This document shows positions 7,276 to 16,102 of a DNA stretch of 51,782 nt, piece by piece. The DNA lies in the NCBI RefSeq assembly GCF_005887115.1, contig NZ_PNCJ01000026.1, positions 1 to 51,782 on the forward strand, read 5' to 3'. How positions within the stretch are numbered: the first letter of the stretch is position 1; each line of letters begins with the position of its first letter. The notes beneath the pieces are model-generated. The model was not told the DNA's origin and did not search any database. It was given only the letters and a program-made list of their open reading frames with translations. This stretch comes from Pseudoalteromonas rubra. Lineage in GTDB: Bacteria; Pseudomonadota; Gammaproteobacteria; Enterobacterales; Alteromonadaceae. The translations under genes and the position numbers were made by a program.

Positions 7276-8481
7276 GTGACCGTTGATCGTCAACTTATCA
7301 GTACTTTACACACCGCATTTACCAGTATTTTCCAGCGATCTTTATATGCTGACAAAGTCATTCAGCACCATATACATGATAATCCGCAATGGCGTCGTGA
7401 AGACAAAGGTTATTTTGTCACGACTCTTTATGACTTGGTGCGGTTTGTACGCAAGCTGGCGTACCTTAGTAACGCCAGTGAGCAAGAGTTTTGGCCTATC
7501 TGGCAGGCGTATCAGTTGATCAATGATGAGCACATCCCTGACTGGCCAGAAATGCGCGACTTGTCAAAGTCTGACCTGAATGAGCGATTTGAAAACGCGC
7601 CGCTGGCGATCCAGCTTAGTTATCCTGATTGGCTGGATACACTGGGAGAGTCTCAGCTTGGACAGCAGTGGCCTGTTGTGGCTGACGCCTTAAATTGTGC
7701 ACCGGGTTATTACCTCAGAGCCAATACATTGAAAAGCTCAGCCCAATCGCTCGCCGGTAAGTTAGCTAAGGAACAGATCCCGAGCGAGCCTGTTTCCCCG
7801 GAATTGCCGGATGCACTGACTATTCAGGCAGTCGATAAACTATTTAAATCCACCGCGTTTCAGTCAGGCGAATGCGAAATGCAGGATGCAGGTTCTCAGC
7901 AGATAGCCCCTTTACTGGATGTTGCGCCCGGTATGAAGGTCGTTGATGCCTGCGCCGGAGCGGGGGGAAAGAGCCTGCACCTCGCAGCCTTGATGAAAAA
8001 CAAAGGCCGTTTACTGTCTATGGACATTCATCAGCACAAGCTTGATAACCTGAAAAAGCGAGCAAAGCGAGCCGGTTGCCATATGATTGAAACGCGGCTT
8101 ATTAAAAATAATAAGACTATTAAACGACTTAAAGATAAATTCGACCGGGTTTTACTTGATGTACCGTGCTCGGGAACCGGTGTGTTACGGCGTAACCCTG
8201 ACAGCAAATGGCACCTGACAGAGCAAAGTGTCGATGATCTTATTGCGCTCCAAGCTGGTCTGCTGCAAAGATACAGCCAGATGTGTCGCCCAGGTGGTAA
8301 GCTGGTGTATGCAACCTGTTCAGTGCTGCCAGTTGAAAATCAACAGCAGGTTGCACAGTTTCTGGATGCTAATCCTGACTGGACTTTGCAGCGGGAACTG
8401 AGTTTACTGCCGGGTATAAACTCAGAGTTTGACGGATTTTATGGCGCCGTGTTGTGCCGTAACGAATTAACACAAGATTAA
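7276..8481 (+). CDS. RsmB/NOP-family RNA cytosine-C5 methyltransferase
   Basis: 401 residues from GTG 7276. The C-terminal half is a class I SAM-dependent methyltransferase: motif I VVDACAGAGGKSLHLAALM (about 224-242), the acidic SAM contact LLSMDIHQHKL, motif IV LLDVPCSGTGVLRRNPDSKW with one catalytic Cys, and motif VI LVYATCSVLPVEN with the second Cys. The two-cysteine arrangement is specific for m5C RNA methyltransferases (RsmB, RsmF, NSUN). The N-terminal part is helical and may be the substrate-recognition domain. It is shorter than E. coli RsmB (429) and RsmF, so the exact rRNA or tRNA target is uncertain. A DUF2999 gene follows after 15 nt, likely in the same transcript. Confidence 0.9.
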   Translation: MTVDRQLISTLHTAFTSIFQRSLYADKVIQHHIHDNPQWRREDKGYFVTTLYDLVRFVRKLAYLSNASEQEFWPIWQAYQLINDEHIPDWPEMRDLSKSDLNERFENAPLAIQLSYPDWLDTLGESQLGQQWPVVADALNCAPGYYLRANTLKSSAQSLAGKLAKEQIPSEPVSPELPDALTIQAVDKLFKSTAFQSGECEMQDAGSQQIAPLLDVAPGMKVVDACAGAGGKSLHLAALMKNKGRLLSMDIHQHKLDNLKKRAKRAGCHMIETRLIKNNKTIKRLKDKFDRVLLDVPCSGTGVLRRNPDSKWHLTEQSVDDLIALQAGLLQRYSQMCRPGGKLVYATCSVLPVENQQQVAQFLDANPDWTLQRELSLLPGINSEFDGFYGAVLCRNELTQD

Positions 8482-8496
8482 AATAGGATAAAACAC

Positions 8497-8748
8497 ATGA
8501 ATCCAATTATTGCCTTGCTCAAAGAGCACAACATCAGTGACGAAAAAATCAATGAAGTATTTCAGGCGTTGACCGAAAACCCGCTAATGGCTATGGCCGT
8601 TGTCCAGCAGTTGAATATTCCCGCTGATAAACTACAACAGCTGATGGCACTCGTGATGCAAAACCCGGCTCTGATCAAAGAAGCTGTGCAGGAGCTTGGT
8701 CTTGATTACGATAAAGTTGAGCAAGCAAAAGCGCAGCTTAAACAATAA
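8497..8748 (+). CDS. DUF2999 family protein
   Basis: 83 residues, all helical, starting MNPIIALLKEHNISDEKI, with repeated NPLMAMAVVQQL and NPALIKEAVQEL segments. This matches the DUF2999 family of small marine gammaproteobacterial proteins, whose function is unknown. A weak Shine-Dalgarno (aggata) precedes ATG 8497. The gene lies 15 nt behind the RNA methyltransferase and is followed by a strong stem-loop, so the two probably form a bicistronic unit. There is no signal peptide or membrane segment. Confidence 0.85.
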   Translation: MNPIIALLKEHNISDEKINEVFQALTENPLMAMAVVQQLNIPADKLQQLMALVMQNPALIKEAVQELGLDYDKVEQAKAQLKQ

Positions 8749-8765
8749 GTAATCACATCAATACA

Positions 8766-8794
8766 AACAGGCTGGAAATCCTATCCAGCCTGTT
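8766..8794 (+). terminator. Stem-loop after the DUF2999 gene
   Basis: Perfect 11-bp arms (aacaggctgga / tccagcctgtt) with a 7-nt loop, 18 bases after the DUF2999 stop. A T-run is missing, so intrinsic termination may be weak. Confidence 0.65.
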
Positions 8795-8897
8795 CGTCGA
8801 CCGACTTTTTCAGACTTCACATCAGACAAACCCGCTTCCTTTGACTAAACTAGATGCTAATCGCGTGGTAGCACTATTTTAAGAATAAGGATACATA

Positions 8898-9695
8898 ATG
8901 CTCTCCAGCAAATCCCTTGAACACGATTCACCTATGGTGTTTGTGTTATTTACGGCAGTTGCCTGTTTATTTTATTTTTTTCGTCCTGGCTCAATGCCGC
9001 CAGAGCCACAAACTGATAAACCTGCCTCGGCTCTGTTTCCAAAGAACTTGCAGCACTATCTCAGTAACCCCGGTGCCAAGGTTGTATTAGGGATCGATGT
9101 GTCACATTATCAGGGGGCCGTCGATTGGCAGCAGGTTGCACAAACCGGGATACAGTTTGTTTATATTAAGGCTACTGATGGCATTACATATAGAGATCCA
9201 GCATTCTATTCCCACCTAAAAGGTGCACAGGCAGCAGGTCTGCAAACTGGTGCATACCATTTCTTTGAACCAGACGATGACCCGATTAAACAGGTGGACA
9301 ACTTTGTGACGACCGTGCATGGCCTCGGGCTCACGCTCATGCCTATGCTGGATGTCGAGATCACCAGTAACCGCTCTGCGGAGCAGATCAGCAACGGGGT
9401 TGCAAAGTTCATAGCCGCAGTGGAGCAGCGAACGGGGTGTCAGACGGTCCTCTATAGTTATGGCGATTATTGGCAAGAGAATTTGTCGGCGCAATTTGCC
9501 AGCCAACCTTTTTGGTTAGCTGATTACGCCGCCAGCCCCGGTGTACCAAAGCAGGCGCAAGCCTGGTGGCTGTGGCAATATTCAGATTCTGCGCGAGTGC
9601 CCGGGGTAAAGACCCAAGTTGATATCGATGTGGTGATAGCAGGTGAATCAGGGTTAGAGGCAATGAAGTGCACAAGTAAAGGAGCAAAATCATGA
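8898..9695 (+). CDS. Membrane-anchored GH25 lysozyme
   Basis: 265 residues. A hydrophobic segment at residues 13-29 anchors the protein or serves as its export signal. The GH25 (1,4-beta-N-acetylmuramidase) domain starts at VVLGIDVSHYQGAVDW, with Asp67 at the active site, and continues with YIKATDGITYRDPAF and GAYHFFEPDDDP. MPMLDVEIT carries Asp152 and Glu154, the DxE pair expected for catalysis. A late WLWQYSDSARVPG motif closes the barrel. It would cut peptidoglycan in the periplasm or outside the cell. The next gene overlaps its stop by ATGA, so the pair is translationally coupled. Confidence 0.9.
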   Translation: MLSSKSLEHDSPMVFVLFTAVACLFYFFRPGSMPPEPQTDKPASALFPKNLQHYLSNPGAKVVLGIDVSHYQGAVDWQQVAQTGIQFVYIKATDGITYRDPAFYSHLKGAQAAGLQTGAYHFFEPDDDPIKQVDNFVTTVHGLGLTLMPMLDVEITSNRSAEQISNGVAKFIAAVEQRTGCQTVLYSYGDYWQENLSAQFASQPFWLADYAASPGVPKQAQAWWLWQYSDSARVPGVKTQVDIDVVIAGESGLEAMKCTSKGAKS

Positions 9696-10603
9696 ACTTT
9701 TCGAAACAACTTTGGCAACATGAGCACACAGTGATGCGAGCACTTTTATTGCTGGTTGTTGTGAGCTTTTTAACTTTGATCGTGCTCCACTACCACGAAT
9801 GGCAGCAACGTCCGGATGCGCTGTATCTGAGTAATCAGGCATATCTGCACCATGTTGAGGTGCAGGCTTTGGACGATTTATTCTATCTTGCCGAGATCAA
9901 TGGTCTGCTTAAAGTGGTTGAAAGCAGCCAGGTAGGCGTGTCTTTTATTGCCGAATTTAAAGTGGATGTTGGCAATATGATTGCGACGGTCACGCATTAT
10001 TTGCAGCAAGGGATTAATCTTAACCTAGCGTCACTGGTTGCTGTGGAGATCCTATCCTTACTCAGTGAAGCGGCCCATGTCATCGTTATGCCTTTATTGG
10101 TGGTTATTTTGAGCGGCGCGACAATCTGGCTGTGTGCTGAGCTATTTGGTTTGCCTGTCGTTATGTGTGCGGTGCTTAAGCGGGTATGTGAAGGCTTACT
10201 ACTTACTTTTGTATTGCTTCACCTGATGCTGCCTTATGCTATCCATATTGGCGGAGCCATCAGTCACTCCGTCAGTGCCAGTTACAAAACCACGGGTCGC
10301 ACAGCATTACTGCAATATCATCAGGATGTCACACGTGGGCAAAATAAAGCGTCGTTAAAAGATAAAGCGGAGTCGAGTATTCATGAGTTGGAGAGGGTAT
10401 CACCCAAACATGTCAGATATCAGCAAAATGCTTTATCACACTATTTAGTCAGTACCCTGGCGGTTAATCTGTTTGATCTGATCTTAATGCCATTACTGCT
10501 TATTTGGGGATTCTATCGTGTTGTGAAGGGGCTGTACTTGCACGCACAGGAAACATACCGAATAACAAAAAGCAGTGAAGCAGAAACGATAAAAGGGCCA
10601 TAA
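9692..10603 (+). CDS. Membrane protein coupled to the lysozyme gene
   Basis: 303 residues starting at an ATG that overlaps the lysozyme stop (ATGA), with AAAGGAG upstream. There is a hydrophobic segment near residues 16-32, a central paired hydrophobic region (about 108-180) and a C-terminal segment near 252-278. The periplasmic-looking part after residue 190 contains a charged helical stretch. No family is recognised. Coupling to a GH25 muramidase suggests a role in placing or restraining the enzyme at the envelope; this is inference from gene order only. The stop codon lies in the loop of the terminator hairpin. Confidence 0.75.
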   Translation: MNFSKQLWQHEHTVMRALLLLVVVSFLTLIVLHYHEWQQRPDALYLSNQAYLHHVEVQALDDLFYLAEINGLLKVVESSQVGVSFIAEFKVDVGNMIATVTHYLQQGINLNLASLVAVEILSLLSEAAHVIVMPLLVVILSGATIWLCAELFGLPVVMCAVLKRVCEGLLLTFVLLHLMLPYAIHIGGAISHSVSASYKTTGRTALLQYHQDVTRGQNKASLKDKAESSIHELERVSPKHVRYQQNALSHYLVSTLAVNLFDLILMPLLLIWGFYRVVKGLYLHAQETYRITKSSEAETIKGP

Positions 10604-10612
10604 AGGCCCTTT
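10592..10612 (+). terminator. Terminator enclosing the stop codon
   Basis: Stem aaagggcc/ggcccttt (10592-10599 and 10605-10612). The TAA at 10601-10603 sits in the 5-nt loop, so translation of the last codons would block folding until ribosome release. Confidence 0.65.
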
Positions 10613-10703
10613 GGTGAAGTATCGTTCAAGTTAGTTTGGTTACTCTAACCCCTTAAAGCAACCAACCAATTGTTTTGCAACTGAGGCTTATCTCATTAAG
10701 TTT

Positions 10704-11927
10704 CTAAGCTAGCGAGAGGAAAAACCCTGCAATTGCTGCGCTCATTAGGTTAGCCATAGACCCTGCTAAAACCGCCCTGAGCCCTAAGCGTGCGATATCC
10801 TTTCGTCGACTTGGCGCCATACCGCCCAGTCCGCCTAGTAAGATGGCTATCGATGACAAGTTAGCAAATCCACATAACGCGAATGTGACAATCGCTTGTG
10901 TGTGTTCACTTAACGTGTCGCGATAATTCATAAAGTCCAGGTAAGCAACAAACTCATTCACAACCAGTTTCTGGCCGATAAAGCTGCCCGCCTGAGTGGC
11001 TTCTGCCCAAGGTACGCCTAACATCCAGGCAACCGGGGCAAATACATAGCCTAAAATTTCTTGTAATGTCAGTGTCGGGTGATCAAAGAAACCACCAATA
11101 CCGCCTAATAAACCGTTTAAGAGTGCAATCAGTGCTACAAATGCTAATAGCATTGCACCTACATTAAGCGCCAAATGCATACCACTTGAAGCGCCTGCTG
11201 CCGCAGCATCGATCACATTAACCGGTTTGTCGTCACCGCTATCAACCTCAGCAAGGTTTTCTTTCGGCTTTTCGGTTTCCGGCACAATCATTTTGGCCAT
11301 CAGGAAACCGCCTGGTGCTGCCATAAAGCTGGCTGCAATCAGATATTTAAGTTCTACACCAATGGCAACATAGCCAGCCATGACTGAGCCTGCTACCGTT
11401 GCCAGACCACCTACCATGACGGCAAAGAGCTCTGACTGGGTCATCTTAGGAATGAAAGGCTTTACGATTAAAGGTGCTTCAGTTTGTCCCACAAAAATGT
11501 TGGCCGTTGCCGACAAAGACTCTGGTCTGGACGTTTTCAGCAGCTTTTGTAAACCACCCCCTAAGATTTTGATGATCCACTCCATAATGCCGATGTGGTA
11601 TAACACACCTACTAACGCGGAGAAGAATACGATCACCGGCAATACCTGGATCGCAAAAATAAACCCTATGTTGTCTGCACCCGCTAGCGGGCCAAACAGG
11701 AAACTGATCCCATCATTGGCGTAACCAATGACAGATGAAACCGCTTTCGACATGGCCGCAAGCGCGTTTTTACCGGCTTCTACGAAAAGTACAAAGCCAC
11801 CAATGAGTATTTGCATGATAAATGCGATACCCACGGTCCGATAATTAATGGCACTACGCTTGGTGGAAGCTGCGTAGGCGATGGCTAGTAGCATTAACAT
11901 GCCGACTAAGCTCATTATTGTTGTCAT
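10704..11927 (-). CDS. nupC: Concentrative nucleoside transporter, NupC/CNT family
   Basis: 407 residues, the family's normal length, with about ten transmembrane helices. Recognisable blocks are GFVLFVEAGKNALAAMSKAV, the gate domain, SATANIFVGQTEAPLIVKPF (nucleoside-binding hairpin with QTEAP), GVELKYLIAASFMAAPGGFL, and TFALCGFANLSSIAILLGGL (second binding hairpin with CGFANxSS). It imports nucleosides with Na+ or H+. It sits 17 nt behind uridine kinase on the same strand, and divergent from deoB-deoD, so uptake, phosphorylation and phosphorolysis of nucleosides are gathered in one block. Confidence 0.95.
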   Translation of the reverse strand: MTTIMSLVGMLMLLAIAYAASTKRSAINYRTVGIAFIMQILIGGFVLFVEAGKNALAAMSKAVSSVIGYANDGISFLFGPLAGADNIGFIFAIQVLPVIVFFSALVGVLYHIGIMEWIIKILGGGLQKLLKTSRPESLSATANIFVGQTEAPLIVKPFIPKMTQSELFAVMVGGLATVAGSVMAGYVAIGVELKYLIAASFMAAPGGFLMAKMIVPETEKPKENLAEVDSGDDKPVNVIDAAAAGASSGMHLALNVGAMLLAFVALIALLNGLLGGIGGFFDHPTLTLQEILGYVFAPVAWMLGVPWAEATQAGSFIGQKLVVNEFVAYLDFMNYRDTLSEHTQAIVTFALCGFANLSSIAILLGGLGGMAPSRRKDIARLGLRAVLAGSMANLMSAAIAGFFLSLA

Positions 11928-11944
11928 GCCAGATTGTTCCCGTA

Positions 11945-12574
11945 TTATTCTTGCAGTAAATATTTTATTTTACTTTTAATAATATCAATCGCAACGCGAT
12001 TCATACCGCCACGGGTAACGACCAAGTCGGCATTGTGCTTTGAAGGCTCAATAAACTGGTAAAACATCGGTCTTACCGTTGCCTGATATTGCTCAACCAC
12101 CGAAGAGATACTTCTACCGCGAGTTTCTATGTCTCGTTGCATTCTTCGCAGTAGACAGATATCAAGCGGCGTATCAATAAATACCTTGATATCAAATTCT
12201 TCGATTAATGCTGGATCGCTTAACAGTAAAATCCCTTCAACGACTAATATCTTTGCTGGGTTTACCGTGCGTGTCTCACTACTGCGCGTATGTTGAGCAT
12301 AGTCGTAAGTCGGTACTTGTACAGACTTACCTTGACGCAGTTGCGTCAGGTGCTCTTTCATTAACGCATGTTCAAACGCATCCGGATGGTCATAGTTCGT
12401 TTGAGTTCTGTGTTCAAACGGCAAATGCGATTGATCTTTATAATAGGCGTCTTCTTCTATAACGGCGATGGCACCCGATTCTAGTTCGTTTACTAATTCG
12501 TTATAAATAGTTTGACTAAAAAGAGACTTACCGGACGCAGATGCGCCGGCGATGGCTATAATTGTTCGTGTCAC
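11945..12574 (-). CDS. udk: Uridine/cytidine kinase
   Basis: 209 residues, typical for bacterial Udk. The P-loop GASASGKSLF is at residues 9-18, followed by AVIEEDAYYKDQSHLPFEHR (nucleoside binding), YDHPDAFEH, PTYDYAQHTRS, and ILVVEGILLLSDPAL (Walker B-like). The lid has DICLLRRMQRDIETRGRS. It phosphorylates uridine and cytidine to UMP and CMP with ATP or GTP in the cytoplasm, trapping nucleosides imported by the downstream transporter. It is the first gene of the udk-nupC unit, transcribed from the same intergenic region as deoB-deoD. Confidence 0.95.
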   Translation of the reverse strand: MTRTIIAIAGASASGKSLFSQTIYNELVNELESGAIAVIEEDAYYKDQSHLPFEHRTQTNYDHPDAFEHALMKEHLTQLRQGKSVQVPTYDYAQHTRSSETRTVNPAKILVVEGILLLSDPALIEEFDIKVFIDTPLDICLLRRMQRDIETRGRSISSVVEQYQATVRPMFYQFIEPSKHNADLVVTRGGMNRVAIDIIKSKIKYLLQE

Positions 12575-12691
12575 TAAAGTTCACACCCAGCAGTTATTAA
12601 TGTTGGAAGATCACAATAGCAAAAAAGACACGATTAATCTCTTTTGCCTCGCTTAAGGATCAAATTTAATTGTTTTGGTTATAACAAAACA

Positions 12692-12703
12692 GGACTTATG
12701 TCC
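12692..12703. promoter_or_regulatory. Candidate operator 1 between udk and deoB
   Basis: The 12-mer ggacttatgtcc has complementary half-sites GGAC and GTCC. It recurs exactly at 12775-12786. With flanks, the two sites are near mirror images: the reverse complement of this site, agcggacataagtcctgt, matches the other copy except at the central bases. Placement between divergent nucleoside genes suggests a shared repressor. The regulator is not in the window. Confidence 0.5.
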
Positions 12704-12774
12704 GCTGGTCCAATTAGTGATGAGATTTAATTAATATAGGTACAAATGGTTTTTTGTTATGCTTTTATGACAGC

Positions 12775-12786
12775 GGACTTATGTCC
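12775..12786. promoter_or_regulatory. Candidate operator 2 between udk and deoB
   Basis: Second exact copy of ggacttatgtcc, 83 bp from the first and in inverted orientation when the flanks are considered. Such a pair could be bridged by a dimeric repressor or serve the two divergent promoters separately. The 12575-12890 intergenic region is otherwise AT-rich and has no open frame of interest. Confidence 0.5.
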
Positions 12787-12890
12787 TGTACGTTAATTTT
12801 GGCTACAAATAAAGTAACACCCTCTGATGAGTATCGATGATAAAAAAACAAAATCGCAGCGCGTCAGAATAAACAGATAAGAGGTAGATT

Positions 12891-14105
12891 ATGGCAAGAG
12901 CAATCATATTAATGGCAGACAGCTTAGGAATAGGGGCTGCACCTGATGCCGATAAATTTGGAGATGCTGGTGCCAATACCTTAGCTCATCTGTTAGCAGC
13001 TTATAAGAAAGAGAGAGGCGAAGCCTTATCTTTACCTACTTTAAGTAAGTTAGGTTTGATTGCAGCATGTGAAGCTGCAGGCAAAGAAACGTGTGAAGTC
13101 GCCGAGCGCATAGAGCCACAAGCAGCCTGGGGCTACGCAAAAGAGTTATCCAGCGGTAAAGATACGCCGTCTGGACACTGGGAAATGGCAGGCGTACCTG
13201 TGTTATTTGATTGGGGTTACTTTCCCAATACACAGCCGTGTTTCCCGCAAGAATTTATTGATGAGTTGTGCAAGCGCGCAGAAATCCCGGGTATTTTGGG
13301 CAACTGCTATGCATCAGGCACGACTATATTAGAGCAACTGGGGGAAGAGCACGTCAAAACTGGCATGCCTATTTGCTACACCTCAGTTGACAGTGTGTTT
13401 CAAATAGCCGCACATGAGCAGTCATTCGGCCTTGACAAACTTTATCAGGTATGTGAAATCGCACGGGCACTGCTTGATGAAATGAATATAGGACGAGTGA
13501 TTGCGCGGCCATTTATAGGCACTTCGAGTGCCGACTTTATTCGTACTGGTAATCGTCGCGATTACTCAGTGTTGCCACCGTCGCCAACAGTGTTAGATAA
13601 GCTGGCGAATGATGGTGGTGAAGTAATTAGTATAGGTAAAATCGCTGATATCTATGCACACCAGGGCATTACGCAAAAGCATAAAGCTCCTGGGTTGATG
13701 AACCTGCTGGAAAAAACCAGCGAAGTCATCGACAGTGCGCCGGACCATAGCCTGATCTTCACCAATTTGGTGGATTTCGACGAACAGTTTGGTCATCGCC
13801 GCAATGCGGTTGGATATGCTGAAGCGCTGGCACAATTTGATGCCTTTTTACCGACTATACTCGACCAGTTAAAAGACGATGATCTGCTGCTTATTACGGC
13901 TGATCACGGTTGTGATCCGACCGCACCGGGCACAGACCACACCCGCGAATATGTGCCAGTATTGGCGTATCGCAACGGAATGAACAATACTCCGTTAGGT
14001 GAAAGAAACAGCTTCGCAGATATGGGTCAGACACTGGCTCAATGGTTTAACTTATCTGCTTGTGAATATGGTGACGGCTTTGCAGCCAAACTCGCTAAGG
14101 CTTGA
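12891..14105 (+). CDS. deoB: Phosphopentomutase
   Basis: 404 residues, the standard DeoB length. It interconverts ribose-1-P/deoxyribose-1-P and the 5-phosphates in nucleoside breakdown. Metal-binding alkaline-phosphatase-fold motifs are visible: IILMADSLGIGAAPDADKFG at the N-terminus (Asp metal ligand), SSGKDTPSGHWEMAG (active-site Thr for the phosphoenzyme), NLVDFDEQFGHRRN, and LLLITADHGCDPTAPGTDHT (Asp-His metal ligands). Shine-Dalgarno agagg lies before ATG 12891. deoD follows after 17 nt, and divergent udk-nupC share the upstream region with two operator candidates. Confidence 0.97.
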   Translation: MARAIILMADSLGIGAAPDADKFGDAGANTLAHLLAAYKKERGEALSLPTLSKLGLIAACEAAGKETCEVAERIEPQAAWGYAKELSSGKDTPSGHWEMAGVPVLFDWGYFPNTQPCFPQEFIDELCKRAEIPGILGNCYASGTTILEQLGEEHVKTGMPICYTSVDSVFQIAAHEQSFGLDKLYQVCEIARALLDEMNIGRVIARPFIGTSSADFIRTGNRRDYSVLPPSPTVLDKLANDGGEVISIGKIADIYAHQGITQKHKAPGLMNLLEKTSEVIDSAPDHSLIFTNLVDFDEQFGHRRNAVGYAEALAQFDAFLPTILDQLKDDDLLLITADHGCDPTAPGTDHTREYVPVLAYRNGMNNTPLGERNSFADMGQTLAQWFNLSACEYGDGFAAKLAKA

Positions 14106-14122
14106 TTTAAAGGAAACATGTT

Positions 14123-14824
14123 ATGAGTACTCCGCATATTAATGCTAACCCAGGTGATTTTGCAGAAACGGTGCTAATGCCAGGGGACCCACTGCGTGCC
14201 AAGTACATTGCTGAAAACTTTTTGCAAGACGCACGTCAGGTAACGGACGTACGCAACATGTTTGGTTTTACCGGCACATACAATGGTAAGCCAGTTAGTA
14301 TTATGGGCTCAGGCATGGGTATTCCATCTATGTCTATTTACGCTCGCGAGCTGATTGTCAGCTTTGGTGTTAAAAACCTAATTCGTATCGGTACATGTGG
14401 TGGTATCAATCAGGATACCAAAATCCGTGATGTGATCTTTGCACAAGGTGCCAGTACAGATTCCAACGTAAACCGCGCTCGTGTGCGTGGTTATGATTTT
14501 GCAGCGCTTGCTGATTTTGGCTTGCTGGAGAACGGTGTCAATGCAGCACGCCGTCTTGGTATTGAAGCGAAAGTGGGCAATGTATACACCACAGACACTT
14601 TCTATCAGGCAGACAGCAGCTTTTACCCTGAGCTTGATAAGTTGGGCGTACTGGCTGTTGATATGGAAACGGCGGGTCTGTACGGCGTTGCAGCTGAGTA
14701 CGGTGCAAAGGCAATGGCATTATTCACAGTAAGTGATCACGTGATCACAGGTGAAGCAACGCCGCCTGAAGAGCGTCAAAGCACGTTCAACGAAATGGTT
14801 AAAATAGCACTAGAATCAATTTAA
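14123..14824 (+). CDS. deoD: Purine nucleoside phosphorylase, DeoD type
   Basis: 233 residues, close to the usual 235-239 for the hexameric bacterial enzyme. It cleaves purine (deoxy)nucleosides with phosphate to base and (deoxy)ribose-1-P, which DeoB then isomerises. Motifs are MPGDPLRAKYIAENFL (phosphate-binding Arg), MGSGMGIPSMSIYARELI, LIRIGTCGG, and DMETAGLYGVAAEYGAKAMA (nucleoside-binding Met-Glu). The segment TVSDHVITGE carries the catalytic Asp. AAAGGAAA precedes ATG 14123. A strong terminator follows about 90 nt after the stop. Confidence 0.97.
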   Translation: MSTPHINANPGDFAETVLMPGDPLRAKYIAENFLQDARQVTDVRNMFGFTGTYNGKPVSIMGSGMGIPSMSIYARELIVSFGVKNLIRIGTCGGINQDTKIRDVIFAQGASTDSNVNRARVRGYDFAALADFGLLENGVNAARRLGIEAKVGNVYTTDTFYQADSSFYPELDKLGVLAVDMETAGLYGVAAEYGAKAMALFTVSDHVITGEATPPEERQSTFNEMVKIALESI

Positions 14825-14915
14825 AGAATTTGGTCCTTTAACAGGGCCTCCCTGTTCCTTGGTAACGTAATCGCAGAGTTTTGGAGACACGCCTAAAACA
14901 ACGCGAATCACACCC

Positions 14916-14945
14916 AAAAAGCCGCACTCAGTGCGGCTTTTTTTT
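14916..14945 (+). terminator. Rho-independent terminator of deoB-deoD
   Basis: Stem aaagccgcact/agtgcggcttt with a single-base loop, followed by a run of T to 14945. Textbook intrinsic terminator. Confidence 0.9.
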
Positions 14946-15017
14946 GCCTGAAATTTGTTGCTCTATTATCTCTACTATACACTCAGAGTAATTTATCTAA
15001 TATCAGGTTCAGATAAA

Positions 15018-16004
15018 ATGGTTTTTCCGACGATGTTATTAGTTTGGGGAGTGGCAACCTCCGTATCTGCAACATGTACTATGCCCGTTGAACCACTTAA
15101 ATCACAGGCCTATAACCTTCCCCAGCAAGCAATTCAAATCTACTTAGACAATAAAGAAAGTCTGCAGCGACAAACATGTCCTGATACAGCACTGATATAT
15201 CGCTATATTCTGATGGCCGCTATTCGATTGCAAAACTGGCCCATGGTAGAGGAAGTGGTGCAGGCACTACAAGCCGAGCGTTTGGCCTCTGATGTGCAGG
15301 GGAAAGAGCTTAATATTATCAATAACATTGGTGTAGCTTATCGCAAAGCTGGTCAAACTGATGATGCGCTGGCCCATTATCGCTGTGCCTTGACCTATGC
15401 CGAAACCCACGATGCCAGAGCACTTATTAAAATTAACATTGCGATAGTTCATCGTAATGCGGGACAACCCGCGGTTGGGTTTCGCTTGCTAGAAGGCATA
15501 GAGGAAGAGTATTTACCAAATGTAATACTGGCTGGGTTACATGTTGCCAAGGGCAATACAGCGTTACAGATAAAACGGTATGATGAGGCAAAGTATGCTT
15601 ATCGAAAAGCCCGAGAGCATTATCTGGCAATGAAAGACGATCGCAATGCTCAGGCTGTAGTGCCCAATATGTTAGTTGCGGCATTGGCCACCAATGATCT
15701 CACGGCCTACGATCAATTGCGTCCATTAAGCACCTTGGTACCAGAACTACTCTCAGATCATGGGCATCACTTTATTCAGTGGCTGGACACCTTCCGGTCA
15801 TATAGTTCTGCTAAAAAACTGACTCAGGCACAGCAGGAAAAGTTGCTACAAACAGAAGTTATTGGTCCGGATTACCTCGAGTTTGTTGCTTTGCTGTCGT
15901 CTCGCTATGGCCTGAATCAGGATGTGATACAACGAATTGTACAAAAAAGCCGTAACCCTCCATTGCCAGGGGCGCTTGCTAAGCACTGGTGTGGGTCGAT
16001 GTAA
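15018..16004 (+). CDS. Exported TPR-repeat protein
   Basis: 328 residues from ATG 15018. That start is preferred over TTG 14955 because it begins directly at a signal peptide (MVFPTMLLVWGVATSVSA). The mature part consists of helical pairs with TPR character: NIINNIGVAYRKAGQTDDAL and ALIKINIAIVHRNAGQPAVG near residues 95-165, then GNTALQIKRYDEAKYAYRKA near 190. A cysteine pair occurs early in the mature chain. It is probably a periplasmic scaffold for protein interactions. It has no enzymatic motif and no operon partner: deoD ends in a terminator just upstream, and the next gene is 98 nt away. Confidence 0.75.
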   Translation: MVFPTMLLVWGVATSVSATCTMPVEPLKSQAYNLPQQAIQIYLDNKESLQRQTCPDTALIYRYILMAAIRLQNWPMVEEVVQALQAERLASDVQGKELNIINNIGVAYRKAGQTDDALAHYRCALTYAETHDARALIKINIAIVHRNAGQPAVGFRLLEGIEEEYLPNVILAGLHVAKGNTALQIKRYDEAKYAYRKAREHYLAMKDDRNAQAVVPNMLVAALATNDLTAYDQLRPLSTLVPELLSDHGHHFIQWLDTFRSYSSAKKLTQAQQEKLLQTEVIGPDYLEFVALLSSRYGLNQDVIQRIVQKSRNPPLPGALAKHWCGSM

Positions 16005-16102
16005 TGACCTAGCGTTTTGATGGATTTAACTTAAAAATTTGTTTTTACCCCACTTTATGCCAGATTTAAGAGGCTGACACAATAAAATGAGCGGGAGCAA
16101 GT

